Part shown: positions 1 to 11,025 of the stretch, piece after piece
Position numbering within the stretch: position 1 is the stretch's first letter
Layout: each line of letters starts with the position of its first letter
Source of the DNA: Blastomyces gilchristii SLH14081
Lineage: Eukaryota; Ascomycota; Eurotiomycetes; Onygenales; Ajellomycetaceae
DNA: 64,000 bases
NCBI RefSeq assembly: GCF_000003855.2
Contig: NW_003101655.1
Span: forward strand, 62,001-126,000
Direction: 5' to 3'
Notes under the pieces: model-generated
The model's input: the letters and a program-made list of their open reading frames with translations, nothing else
Told to the model about the DNA's origin: nothing
The model's database searches: none
Position numbers and translations under genes: made by a program

Positions 1-444
1 CTTGATGTGAATTCTGCTGAAACTGGCTATTAAAAAAATATGTAAAGTGACTATATATCAGATCTTAAAATAAAATCATGACTTGAAAAAAATAAGAAAG
101 TGATCTTATTTAATCTCATTTAATTTCATTCTTGATATAAAGTTACTATTTTTAGACATTTTAAGATTTTTTTTAAGACTATTTTTAATTTTTTAAAAAG
201 TAATGCTTTTTGATAATACTCAAATGAGATTTAAAGTCATTTAAAGCAATAAAAATAATTTAAATTAAGAAGTAGAAATTATAGTCTCATTTGAAAAATG
301 TGATAAGAGTAGACAGTAAGTCTCACTGAGACAGTATGAGACTACTATCTAATGTTAAAACCATGTAATGAAATCAGTTAAATTGATAATGAAACTATCA
401 AAAAATCTGGTTCTGATCTCAGACACAGTCACACAGTCAGTCTA
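1..444. mobile_element. hAT-like MITE, copy A (cut by the window edge)
   Basis: About 444 bp align base for base with the intact copies at 6904-7408 and 29681-30186. Roughly the first 61 bp lie off the left edge. The right terminus ends in CAGTCTA at 444 and is followed by GTAATAAT (445-452), the expected 8-bp target duplication, whose partner is outside the window. Differences from the other copies are nearly all C/T and G/A transitions. There is no coding capacity. Confidence 0.85.
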
Positions 445-544
445 GTAATAATCAGTTGATAATTGACTTTCAATCTTTCAATTCACTCATTTATTCAGCT
501 CATCAATCAATCAAAGCATGTATAGCTGATTTATAATTAATTAA

Positions 545-753
545 ATAAACAGATAAATTTATATAGAATATAAAGAGATGTTTTACAGAATTTTAAAATA
601 TATTAAGATAAAAATATTTAATAATTAATTTTAAATTAATTTTAAATTAATTCTGAATTAATTCTGAATTAATTATAGTAATAAAAATAGATTTAATCTA
701 TATATTTAAGTAATTAATAATTGATTGAAAATCAGTTGATAATCAATTCAGTA
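545..753. repeat. AT-rich direct-repeat tract, left part
   Basis: Very AT-rich sequence built of repeated TTTTAAATTAATT and CTGAATTAATT units, followed by a stretch containing TAATTGATTGAAAATCAGTT. Near-identical sequence recurs at about 1922-2095, and part of it again at 2111-2170. The element at 754-1916 is inserted between these copies. No coding sequence is seen. Confidence 0.7.
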
Positions 754-1916
754 TGTGGCGGGCTGCGCCCGATCAATTATATAGACTATTCCGTTACACT
801 CCACAGATTCCAACCACTTCATTCTCGAACGCGTACGCTCCGATTCTCGGCCATTCTCGATCACCGCCGCTCTGATTCTCGGCCATTCTCGATCGCCGAT
901 CCTCGGCCGCTACGAACGCGCGTATATTCTTCCGCCCCGAAGCTCCACCGCGTACGCCACCACATACGTGTATAAATATCCACCTCAATCGCTGATTCTC
1001 GCACTTTCTCTTTCTTTCCTTCTTTAATGTTTTTATCTTTGTTAAATAAGACCTATCAATATAATACCGATCTATTCAGCGTAGGCCTCTTACACTATAA
1101 AAATGTTCATCATCTTCTTATTAGGAAACAATTATCCACGCATTGTCTCCTCATTAGGAACAATTATTCATCAAGAGATATCCGAACGCGTAACGACGCG
1201 TAAGAAAGAGAAAAACACAGTTAAGCGGACACTGAGTTCTCAGATAGAAGCTTGCTCGCCAGTCGCCCTGGCCCCGCAATAAAGATCTTACAAGAGAATG
1301 TCAGTGAAAGACCTGAGAGTCCTGAAACTCAGATGTATGAGAATACGATTACACTTCTTCAGATTTCACAGATATCATACATCCGACGATCGATATAACC
1401 ATGTCTAATGATAATATGGAACTCTCGAACGCGAGTATAGATGCGATGTCACAGTGACTCTGAGCAATGTTGAAATTACAACAGCAACAGATAGCAGACA
1501 TGCATGTGACTCAATAACTTCAATATGAAGAGATTCAATGATTAACTCACACAATTTCAACATTCACAGAATCAAATACAAAAGCACTGAAAGAATGCTT
1601 AGATGCTCTCACATATTTTAATACTTTCAACCTCACTCTCTACTCATTATGAAGAATGAAAATATACAGAAGCATCTAAGTGTTCTTTCAGTACTTTTGT
1701 ATTTAATTCTGTGAATGTTGAAATTACATGAGTTAATTGTTGAATCTCTTCATATTAAAGTTGTTAAGTCACATGCATGTCTGCTATCTATTACTATTGT
1801 AATTTCAACATTGCTTAGAGTCACTGTAGCATTATATCTATACTTGTATTTAAGAGTTTTATATTATTATAAGACCTATAATATTATACTGATCTATTCA
1901 GTGTAGATCTCTTACA
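754..1916 (+). mobile_element. Small rearranged LTR retroelement with inverted gag
   Basis: Flanked by a perfect 5-bp duplication CAGTA (749-753 and 1917-1921). A full LTR-like segment runs 754-1094, starting TGTGG and ending CTTACA. Only about the last 46 bp of it recur at the other end (1871-1916). Between them is a 5' leader and a short gag-like start (ATG at 1401, Gln-rich MSNDNMELSNASIDAM...) followed by an inverted copy of the same gag segment. The first ~550 bp keep many CpG sites and look scarcely mutated, unlike the surroundings. There is no pol, so it would depend on another element. Confidence 0.65.
1401..1875. repeat. Large imperfect inverted repeat (fold-back)
   Basis: Arm 1401-1608 and arm 1671-1875 are reverse complements over about 205 nt with scattered transition differences, separated by about 62 nt. 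For example, GCAATGTTGAAATTAC at 1463 is mirrored by GTAATTTCAACATTGC near 1800. Both arms derive from the start of the gag-like frame, so a transcript could form a long hairpin. Confidence 0.85.
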
Positions 1917-1921
1917 CAGTA

Positions 1922-2236
1922 TTATTATTAAATTCAAGAATAATTTCAGTATTAAATTAATTTTGAATTGATTTTGAATTAATTCTGAATTAATTGTTAA
2001 TTAATTATAGTAATAAAATAAATTCAATCTGTATATTTAAGTAATTAATAATTGATTGAAAATCAGTTAATAATTAATTCAGTGTAAATTATATAAATAC
2101 TTACTTTATTATTAAATTCAAGAATAATTTCAGTATTAAATTGATTTTAAATTAATTTTAAATTGATTATAGAATTGATGGTAAATAATTAAGAAAGAAA
2201 GAGTGGTTTCAAATTATAAGAAAAGATGTATTGAGT
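1922..2236. repeat. AT-rich direct-repeat tract, right part
   Basis: Two partial copies of a unit beginning TTATTATTAAATTCAAGAAT start near 1921 and 2110, about 190 bp apart. They match the tract at 545-753. No coding potential is seen. Confidence 0.65.
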
Positions 2237-2385
2237 GAGGTCAGATAGTGGCACGGGCCACATTTGTGAGGTCAGCTTACATAACGAGGTCAAGTGGCGC
2301 ACTTAGCGAGGTCAAGTTTTCTGCTTCCTGTTTGGTGTGGTGCACTCACTAACTAGAGGTGATGAGTAAGCAGCGGCACAATTAG
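2237..2385. mobile_element. Right terminal segment of a TIR transposon (probable)
   Basis: The end of the left AT-rich block. GAGGTCA occurs four times (2237, 2268, 2286, 2308). It is followed by a terminus (about 2338-2385, GTGGTGCACTCACT...GAGTAAGCAGCGGCAC) that resembles the right end of the pogo-like element at 34659 in the same orientation. Base composition changes to GC-normal immediately after it. The matching left end would be off the window. Confidence 0.45.
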
Positions 2386-2600
2386 TTCTCACCACGATCC
2401 TCTTGGCTTCGTTTGTCCTTCCTTCCCTGACCGTAGCAGAGACCATCAAAGGATACTAGAAGAATCATCTATGCTGTCTCTTAGTAGTCCTTTTCGCTGG
2501 CACATATGGTCGTCGCTCTGGGGTTTTATCTCTAAATTCATTAGGAGCATTTATCTACCCCGTTACCGCGGCGCGACAGCAACACCAACTCTCAACGACG

Positions 2601-3487
2601 ATGCTGAACTTGGACGTACAAAAGCACAATTCCAGCACGTCAGTGAGCTAATAATGCTACAACTGCCGCCTACTGACTTGATTATGTAGAATGCCAAATC
2701 GCCCGAAGAGTCAAACTATGTCGTTGCTGACCGCCCAACCGTCGAACAGTCTGGCAATGAGATAATCTTGCACGTGAAGCAGCCGCCGAAATGTATATCA
2801 ATTGGGTTTTCCGGAATCATCTGTGAAATCGACGAAGATACCATTGTGAAACACCCGAAGGTCATTCCGAATAATGATCCATACAATCAGATGTACCGCG
2901 ATATGATCATTAACGAACGACTGGTCTACGAGCGTCTGGGGAGTCATAAAGGGATTATTTCATACTTGGGCGTCCACGACGAAGTAACCGGTGCGATAAG
3001 GTTGGCATATGCAAAGGAAGGAGATCTGGAATGCTATATTCAAAGCCATGACAAGCCATCAGAAACAATTCGCACCACCTGGATTCAATTGCTAGTGGAG
3101 ACTTTCTGGTATATCTACTCTCAAAAAGTTCTCCATCAAGATGTCAAGCCCAACAATATACTTGTTGAGAATGGCACTTTGAAGGTTGTTGATTTTGCCA
3201 ACGCCACAATGCATGCATTGGATGCTGATATGGAAGAGGTCTGCGCGAAAGATCCATTGTCACGAGTTGATATACTTAGTCTTGGGTGTATTATTTATTC
3301 TATTGCAGCATGGCGGGTCTTCTACTATGATTATTTTGAACATGATTGCTGGCCCGAGCCAGAGAATCTCCCTGCAACAAGCGGCCTAGTTTACGATGAT
3401 ATCATCAACAAATGCTGGACAGATAGCTATGGCACTATAAAATCGCTGTATGAAGACTGCAATGCTTTTTCTGGCATGAAGTGGTGA
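2601..3487 (+). CDS. Small protein-kinase-like protein, HQD/DFA variant
   Basis: Model: exons 2601-2642 and 2690-3487, 279 aa. The 47-nt intron (GTGAGC...TGTAG) has a TACTGAC branch site and removes an in-frame TAG. ATG 2601 is the first ATG of the open frame. A kinase fold is visible: glycine-loop-like SIGFSG near residue 50, candidate ATP lysine in TIVK (about 68), helix-C Glu about 90, catalytic loop HQDVKPNN (163-170), metal loop DFA in place of DFG (182-184), and helix-F Asp in SRVDILSLG (about 208). The activation segment is very short with no APE. HRD is HQD, but catalytic Asp and Lys remain, so activity is possible though not assured. Such stand-alone short kinases are expanded in Onygenales. 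It lies in a GC-normal island between two transposon blocks and shows no RIP-like decay. Confidence 0.72.
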
Positions 3488-4936
3488 GAGGGGAGGACGC
3501 ATCAATGTTGCCCAACAGTTGTTGAGGATTTGCTGGCTACAGGTTGTTTACATCATGTAGAAATAAGGTGCTTCCGATGTTCTACTATTATCTTCTCAGT
3601 GGGCCCAGCTCTTATCTCAAGAATTCATTTTAGCTTTGCCCACGTTCACAATCACCGAACAAAACGTCTTCTACTATCATTCGAATCCATAAACGTTGCC
3701 AGAAAGTTTCTATGCTACAAGGCTATATCCCGCAAGACACCATAACAGATCACTAATACACTTCCTGAACTATTATCCTTCTGATTTTAACTTCTCACTC
3801 CTCCCAGTTGTAATTGCCACGAGCCTAATTCTAGAATTAGTGTCATTAATAAATAAAACCTAACACTCAAGTTAGACTTACAAACTAGGCACCCACAGTA
3901 ACGCCTTGGGGTTGAGCAACGGATGCGGAGCTCGAGCCTCCAGCTCCTGTTCCGTCACCATCCTTTGGTCCAGTAGGAGGCTTTTTGTTGCGGCAATTAG
4001 GGCAGACGTTTCGTTGTGCGTAACCACGGCTTTAAGCCTTGGTGGTAGTTGGTTCTGGATTTGGACATGGTGAACCTCTCTCAGTTGCGGGATCACACAC
4101 ACCAGTGGAGAATGGTGTTTCCTTCCGGCGCGGTGTGCCCACAGCTAGCTCCCCAAGTGTATGTATTTGGCGTCTCTTTCATGCACATTTTCGCCGAGTT
4201 TTATGCGGCCTTTATTGACGCGTGAGTACGGAGTAGTTATAACAATATGCATGTGCATCTAGAGATATACCGTGTGTGAGAACAGCCTGAATGGAAATGA
4301 GTTTCCATACGAGAGAATGGATACAATTGAAGATGGTTCTTTGGGGCTATTTATGTGCATTTCTCAATAGTGAGTATTGCCTCGAGCTGCCGCCAAGCAC
4401 CTTTAAAAAGCAACCATTCACACGTACCTGATGCGTTGGGACGGCTTTTCAGCCTCGGGAATGCCTGTCGATGCACAGAAAGCAAGACGAATGATTAATG
4501 ATCGATCCCCCACCGGACGCCTGGCATTTCTATCTACTCCGTACTGTACTATGTGCCAGATGGAAGAACAACACTGACCACGTGTTGTATCTTTGGAAAG
4601 AGAGAAATGAAAAAGAACCAAATAGGCCGACTGCTTGCAAGAGCTTGATATGATATGGCTCTCATTTGCTGTGTGAGACCACAAAATGTCCCATGTGGGG
4701 CCCCGCCCCCAAAAGTTCTTTTTTTTGCCTATCCATTTTCAGATTTTTTTGATGCTCAGTCCTGGTGGGACTCACACTAAGAAATGTATGGGTTACAAGA
4801 TAGTAAACCGCTGACATCGCGGGCAGCTTCTGATTGGTAAGTTAGTTAGTTAACTGGGATCTTCAAATGCAATGCAAGGCAAGGCCAATCAACGGCCATC
4901 CCTTGTCCATCTTTCGTGGCACAATAGGTGATTTTA
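3488..4936. other. Intergenic, GC-normal; no gene recognised
   Basis: Only short frames are present. A 74-codon minus-strand frame at 3878-4102 has a protein-like composition but matches nothing I recognise. A small MITE-like element lies at 4227-4543. About 4750-4790 carries a weak reversed resemblance to the hAT MITE interior (AAGAAATGTATG), probably a decayed fragment. Confidence 0.6.
4227..4543. mobile_element. Possible Tc1/mariner-type MITE
   Basis: About 317 bp bounded by TACGGAGTAG at 4227 and its reverse complement CTACTCCGTA ending at 4543. This gives 10-bp terminal inverted repeats beginning with the TA target. The same tip occurs on the mariner relic at 57051-57428. Nothing coding is seen inside. 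Confidence 0.45.
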
Positions 4937-5019
4937 ACCGTGCCATGCTTACTCACTCTCTGTAGTGAGTGCGCCACAGCATACGGAAAACCACACTGTA
5001 AAGAAAATATTTTCAATAT
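4937..5019 (+). repeat. Left terminal inverted repeat of the pogo-like element
   Basis: The first ~83 bp match the reverse complement of 34577-34659 with only a few transitions and a C/G difference near the inner end. It contains an internal palindrome (ACTCACT-CTCTGT-AGTGAGT) that could act as a subterminal transposase site. Confidence 0.88.
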
Positions 5020-5315
5020 CTTCATTCTTCATCTTCAAATAATCATCATTAATTATAATCATGTCTAAATCTTCTAATTACACTGAGGAGCAGTTGTAAA
5101 GAGCTGTTGATGTGTATAAAAGCAATTCAAAATTAAAAATCACATCTCTGTCATAAGAATTCAAAGTCTCATATGTCACCTTGTATGAGAGAATCAATGA
5201 GAAGAAATCAAGAACTATGAGGATTTCACTGAATTGAGTATTGAATGACAGTCAGGAAGAGATAATTAAGATATGAATTCATCAGTTAAACATTAATTTT
5301 TATTCACTCATTATT

Positions 5316-5502
5316 TGTGGTTCAGAAGAATGTACAGTGGTTCGGAAGAATGTACAACTGTCAGATAATAACACGGCCGCTTCTGAACTTGCTTATGAGT
5401 GTAAAGGGGCCATAGCGGCCGCTAATTAATTTAGCATATAATATATAAGAAGCCAGTGTATGCCTGAAATTGTACACTGACTCAAGCAATCTTTGAGTCA
5501 TA
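5316..5502 (+). repeat. 5' LTR of gypsy-2
   Basis: 187 bp. The first half keeps CpG-rich sequence, including GCGGCCGC at about 5416, while the second half is RIP-like mutated. Its partner at 16745-16931 shows the opposite pattern. Confidence 0.85.
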
Positions 5503-6895
5503 TCTGATAGCATGTCTAAAAACTGGTGAGAAGTGCAGACTTCTTCAGAGTGTGATAATTCTGTCTATGAAGTGATTTATAGTTATCATGTCAGTGTGAT
5601 TCTAGAATATTTCAAAAGATAGTGTATAAAGAGTGATGAGTAGAAGAGTATCTGATTAATACTACTTTACTTATTAAGAAAAAACTTCACACTCAGATGA
5701 ATGCCATGTATGAGACATGAACAGATGAGATGTGAGAAAGAGAATGAAAGCAGTGAATCAGATTCAAAGAAGTTTACTTTCTACTTAAAAGAAGAATAAA
5801 AAAGAGAGAAGTAGTCATCACTGAAGTTATATAATAATAACAGAAATCATACAGTAATATAATGATAGACATTATATAATTAATAAGAAACTACTGAAAT
5901 GAATAACACTCTTCTCTGCTATCTGAACTGAAAGATATACAGAATCTCTCAGAGAGTTTACTCAAAATAGTAAGAAAAGTAACTGAAATCACTGAACTGA
6001 AATTAAAGCTCTGTATATGTATAAGAATTCTAAATAAGATTAAGATCTTGCATACACAGTGACAGGCTGAGATAAAAGTCAAACAACAATTGATATTCAC
6101 TGCAGATCAAGTATTCACTATGAAGAGCTTCATTAATACAATTATCATTATTAATAAAAATAGAGAAAATCAGATCTTAGACCTGCAGTAAAAGATTGAA
6201 TGATTACATAGATAAATAACTACACTGAATCTGAAGATTTTATCATAATTATTCATAATCTCTTTAGAAGTGTATATATTATCAGAGACTGCTATGCAGA
6301 ATGAGAATCTGAGCATGAGATATATCAAGCTGAGAGATCTGCTGAAGTTATCAAGCTTTAATAACAACTGAAAAAATGATGCTGTAATCAGCTAGCTAAG
6401 TCAGATGCAATTATATTATCAGATTGAATATAAACTCACAGACAGACAGTTAATAAAATTTTAATAAGTCTTAAGATCTGTCACATTTCTATACAGAAAA
6501 GCAAAGTTATTATAAATAACTAATAAAAAGATAAATCTCACAGATCTGAAGTAATATTCATTTTCATAAATATGAAATGAGTTTTTCAAATGAATCTTGC
6601 ATAACTTTGAGAAAGTGAATATATGAGATAAGTATTATAAATACTTCACTGAGTGTAGATAAGTGAGTAATTTTATATTATACTTCACACACTTCAGCTT
6701 ACACTATCTTATATTGAATGAAGAGCTTTCAACATCTTTCTATTTATAAATCTTTATTTATGATCTTACATCTGAGTTGAGAGCAGAATGAAAATGCTTA
6801 ATCTCACAGTCAGATACAGTGAAGAAAGCATATAATATTCTCATTATATGAGAATAAGTAAGTCAATTATAATAGAAAATACTGTAATCAAGTAT
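5503..6895 (+). pseudogene. Decayed gag region of gypsy-2
   Basis: The stretch between the 5' LTR and MITE copy B holds no open frame longer than about 70 codons. By position it should be the leader and gag. Base composition (AT-rich, almost no CpG, GG or CC) matches the rest of the element. No motif survives that I can name. Confidence 0.5.
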
Positions 6896-6903
6896 ATCTC
6901 AGC

Positions 6904-7408
6904 TAGACTGACCGCTGGGACCATGAATTTCATGTTTAGTCTCATTTGATCTGGTCTCATACATTTCTTGGCGTGAATCCCACTGGAACTGGCTATTAAG
7001 AAAACATGTAAAGTGACTATATATCAGATCTTAAAATGAAACCATGACTTGAAAAAAATGAGAAAGTGATCTTATTTAGTCTCATTTAGTCTCATTCTTG
7101 GCATAAAGTTACTATTTTTAGACATTTTAAGGTTTTTTTAGACTATTTTTAATTTTTTAAAAAGTAACACTTTTTGATAACACTCAAATGAGATTTAAAG
7201 TCATTTAAAGCAATAAAAATAATTTAAATTGAGAAGTGGAAATCATGGTCTCATTTGAAAAATGTGATAAGAGTAGACAGTAAGTCTCACTGAAACAGTA
7301 TAAGACTACTATCTAATGTTAAAACCGTGTAATGGGATCAGTTGAATTGGTAATGAGACTATCAAAAAATCTGGTCCTGGTCCCAGACACGGTCACATGA
7401 TCAGTCTA
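6904..7408 (+). mobile_element. hAT-like MITE, copy B (intact, 505 bp)
   Basis: Starts TAGACTGACCGCTGGGACCA and ends GGTCACATGATCAGTCTA. Perfect 8-bp duplication ATCTCAGC at 6896-6903 and 7409-7416. Termini are imperfect inverted repeats (TAGACTGA...). Of the copies, this one keeps the most CpG and GG/CC, so it is closest to the ancestral sequence. There is no coding frame. The TAG start plus 8-bp duplication points to the hAT superfamily. Confidence 0.9.
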
Positions 7409-8559
7409 ATCTCAGCAGAGAATGAGTAATCAGACTTCTATAACATAAGTTATATATCTGAATACAATGAATCTAGATCTGAATATTATCACTAAAGCAC
7501 TGAATTCTCTGAAAAAGAGATTTTCTGAGTGAAAATCTTAATATTATGAGTATTGAGCTTGCTTCAACTGCAGATATCAAAATCATGATATAAAAGATTG
7601 CACTCAGCATGCACAGTCAAGAGAAGTAAGAGAGTTAAAAAACTAGCAGAATCAGTGAGCTCAGAGACACTCACTGATATTCTATGAAAAGTCTTTAAAG
7701 TGAAAGAGATGCTCATGTTAGATAACTCTCTGAATTCTGTAAATATCAATAGAAAGCAGGCTTCTGACTGAGATGTGAGTGAGAATAAAGTGAATACTCA
7801 TCTTAATATCTTGAGACCTGAAATGTTAATGTATAAGAGATACTTGAATAAGAATTGAGAGATGACTGCAAAAGTGTTAGCAGATATAGAAGCTTTTATA
7901 CAATATATTAATAATTATATAATTTGAAGACTGAAAGAAGTCTGCTAAGTGAAGAATCTCTGATACATAAGATTATCTGATAATTAATATTTGATATCAT
8001 CTGTAAGAGTAAGAGTTCTCTTGTACTTTGAAGAATGATCTTGCTATATTTAAGCACAAGAGCTGCAGAACATGAAATATGATCTTATTCTCAGACTTAA
8101 TTAATTTCAAAGATTCAATCTGCAGATTCAATGATAAACATATTATATACAGTTGATCAATAGAAAAAAAATGATTCATATGATTCTATCAACTGATATG
8201 AGAAGAACATTTCACATCTCTGATATAGAAGAGTTAAATCTGCTTACATATTAACAAGTAAAGAGAATGATTCACAAGACCTCATCTGAAAGCATTCTGT
8301 ATATCATACAGAATCTGAAAGCAGAGAAAACCAAGATAAAGAATATACAGAAGAACAAGCATATAAAGAAGCTTCTAAAGAAGTATGAAAAGATCTTCTG
8401 AACAGATCTTTCATCAGAATTGCTGTCAGAATGAGGATTTATATATAAGATTAACATGAGGAATGCAAAACCAGTCAATCAGAATGCATACTCTCTGTCA
8501 CAAACATATCTTGAAGAACAGAAGTGTCAGATCACAGATCTTCTAGAATGTGATCTCAT

Positions 8560-11012
8560 ATGACTCTTATTAAGTATGTGAGACTTTCCAGTTCTATTCA
8601 TGAAAAAGATGAGTGAGAAGTAGTGAATGTGTATTAATTATCAAGTACTTAATAAGCTTATGATCAAGAATGAATATTCACTGTCACAGATTTAACAACA
8701 GTTAAATACAGTTGAAAATGCCTGATATCTATCAAAGATCAATCTTCTCTCAGAATACTGACAGATCTGTGTAGATGAACTGTCAGTTCTGTGAACTGCA
8801 TTTAATACACAATGAAAGAAGTTTAAATTCCTGATAATATCATTCAGTCTGATAAATGTATCTATCATCTTTTAAATAATGATGAATACAATTCTTTATA
8901 AATAGAATGAAATCTCATATCTTGTATATCTTAATGACATTCTAGTCTTTTCAAACTCATATAATAAATATCTGAAGCATCTTGATAAAGTGCTTATAAC
9001 TCTGGCAGAGTATAAGCTCTATATCAAATTAATCAAGTATATATTTGAAATGAAAGAGTTGAAGTTTGTAGAATATATAGTGAGTAATGACTGTATACAC
9101 TTCATTCTGAAGAAATTGAATGTCATAGTGAATTAGTCACAGCTGAGAAATGTACATTATATATGACAGTTTCTTGAGTTAATCTCATATTACTGCAGAT
9201 TCATCAAGGATTTCACATGAATATCTACATCACTCTTAGATCTCTTAAGAGAAAGAGATGCAAATCTGTAAAAGAAGAAGTTTCATTCAATTATCTGAAA
9301 TACTATGTATGAAGAGGCTTTTCTCACACTGAGAGAATGTGTAACAACATTCTCAGTACTTATTCAATCAGATTGTGATAAATCTTTCTACATTAAGATA
9401 GATATATCTGAATAGGCTATCAGAGACACTCTTCTACAGATGAGCAAGAATGACAAGCTGCACTCAGTGATGTATAATGATAGAAAACTATCAGATGTCA
9501 AGCTCAATTACTCAGTGTATGAAAAGAAATTACTAGCAATCAAGCATATACTGATGTTATGAAATAGATATATTGATAACAGATATATAACAATGATGAT
9601 CACAGATCATGAAAGTCTTATCTATCTATAATTAATAATAAAATCTTTCAAATACTTAGCATGTTAAATCTCAGAGTTTCAAGTGTATAATCTTCATATT
9701 AAATACTGAAAGAGATCAGACACTGTGATATCTGATACAATCAGTTACAGATCTGATTTCATAAGTGAGAGTTCTGTGAATCAGATACAAGAGACATTTG
9801 CATTAAATATACTGAGAAGATACAAGAAATCAGAATAAGTGAACATCATGATCTCTTACTTAAAGAATGACAAGGTGTCAGATGATAAGTGTCTTATAAA
9901 AGTAGTAGAAGAGATGCTTCTGAACTTCAAGCTGAGGAAATTAAAAAATAATGTTATGCTTTATCACAATCTAGAATATACAGAAGCTCTCTATCTAGAA
10001 TCTTCATTTAGACATGACTTGATAACTCACATACACAAGGAATTCAGTCACTTAGAAAGCTCTGAACTCATGAGTATACTCAAATCAAGAGTATACTGGT
10101 CAAGCATGACTGAGGACATTCAGACATACACTCACAAGTGCCTGAATTATCAGATTGTGAAAGAATCTAAGAAAGGATTAGAACATGAGAAAGTACAACA
10201 TCAGATGAAGTGTACAATACAACTGTTCAAATGATAAGAAGTGAATCTCATAGACATATTACTGCAAATGTTAAATGAAAATCAATGAATAATCACTACT
10301 ATTGATTATGCTACTGACTGACCAGTCACAAAAGCAGTTTCAGAGATGATAGAGAAGATGATGATGAAGTTTCTATATAATAAGATCTATGTCAACTATG
10401 AAATGCTGTGCGAGATTCTAACTGATAATAGTGTAAATCTTGTAGAAGGAGTGATGAGGCATTTTATAAGCCAGTTACAGACAAGACATTGTAGAACAAC
10501 ATCATATCATTCACAGATAAACAGGAAGATGAAACACTTAAATGAAATCTTGAATAACATGCTGATAAAATATCTAGTAAGCAAGCCTATAAGATTATGA
10601 AATGAATATCTCAGTCAGATGCTATTAGTCACGCGAATTCAGCAGTATGCAGTCTTCAAGTGTTCATCATTCTATCTGTTATATGAATTGCATCTATGCA
10701 TTTCAAAGAATGCTTTGAAAAAGATGAGGAAGAAAAGAGCAGCTGTGAATGCAACAGTCACAGACGTAACAGTTGTGAACACAGAATCAAGATTGAAAGA
10801 GATCAGTCACACATGTGCAAAAGCTAATGAGTTACTTCTGAACTGAGCAATTCAATTGAAAAGAATACAAGACTCACTAGTTAAGAAATTGAGTCTCAAG
10901 ATAAGAATGTGAGTTCTTGTATACAATGAGAGTTCTGAGAAGTTTCAATCTAGATAATTTAAGTTATATAAAATACTCAAATCACATTCTCTGAAAATAT
11001 ATACATTGAAAG
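8560..11012 (+). pseudogene. gypsy-2 pol: reverse transcriptase, RNase H, integrase (dead)
   Basis: Conceptual reading on the plus strand shows RT motifs (CINYQVLNKLMIKNEYSL near 8630; YLNDILVFS near 8930 in place of YLDD), then RNase H (SVYEKKLLAIKHILMLW about 9520-9560). The integrase HHCC zinc region is at about 10010-10170 (HIHKEFSH...CLNYQ), and the integrase core has TDN at about 10425. The catalytic Glu context VEH reads MKH near 10530. Frequent TGA and TAA interrupt it at expected Trp, Gln and Arg positions. The integrase C-terminal part continues across the LINE insertion at 11025/13896 (ESERQ|ILYNLINNS). Confidence 0.8.
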
Positions 11013-11025
11013 AATCAGAGAGACA

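Noticed and set aside
2471..2689. 72-codon frame directly upstream of the kinase frame
   Set aside because: It ends in a stop that the 47-nt intron removes. The kinase N-terminus is better explained by a different frame starting at 2601.
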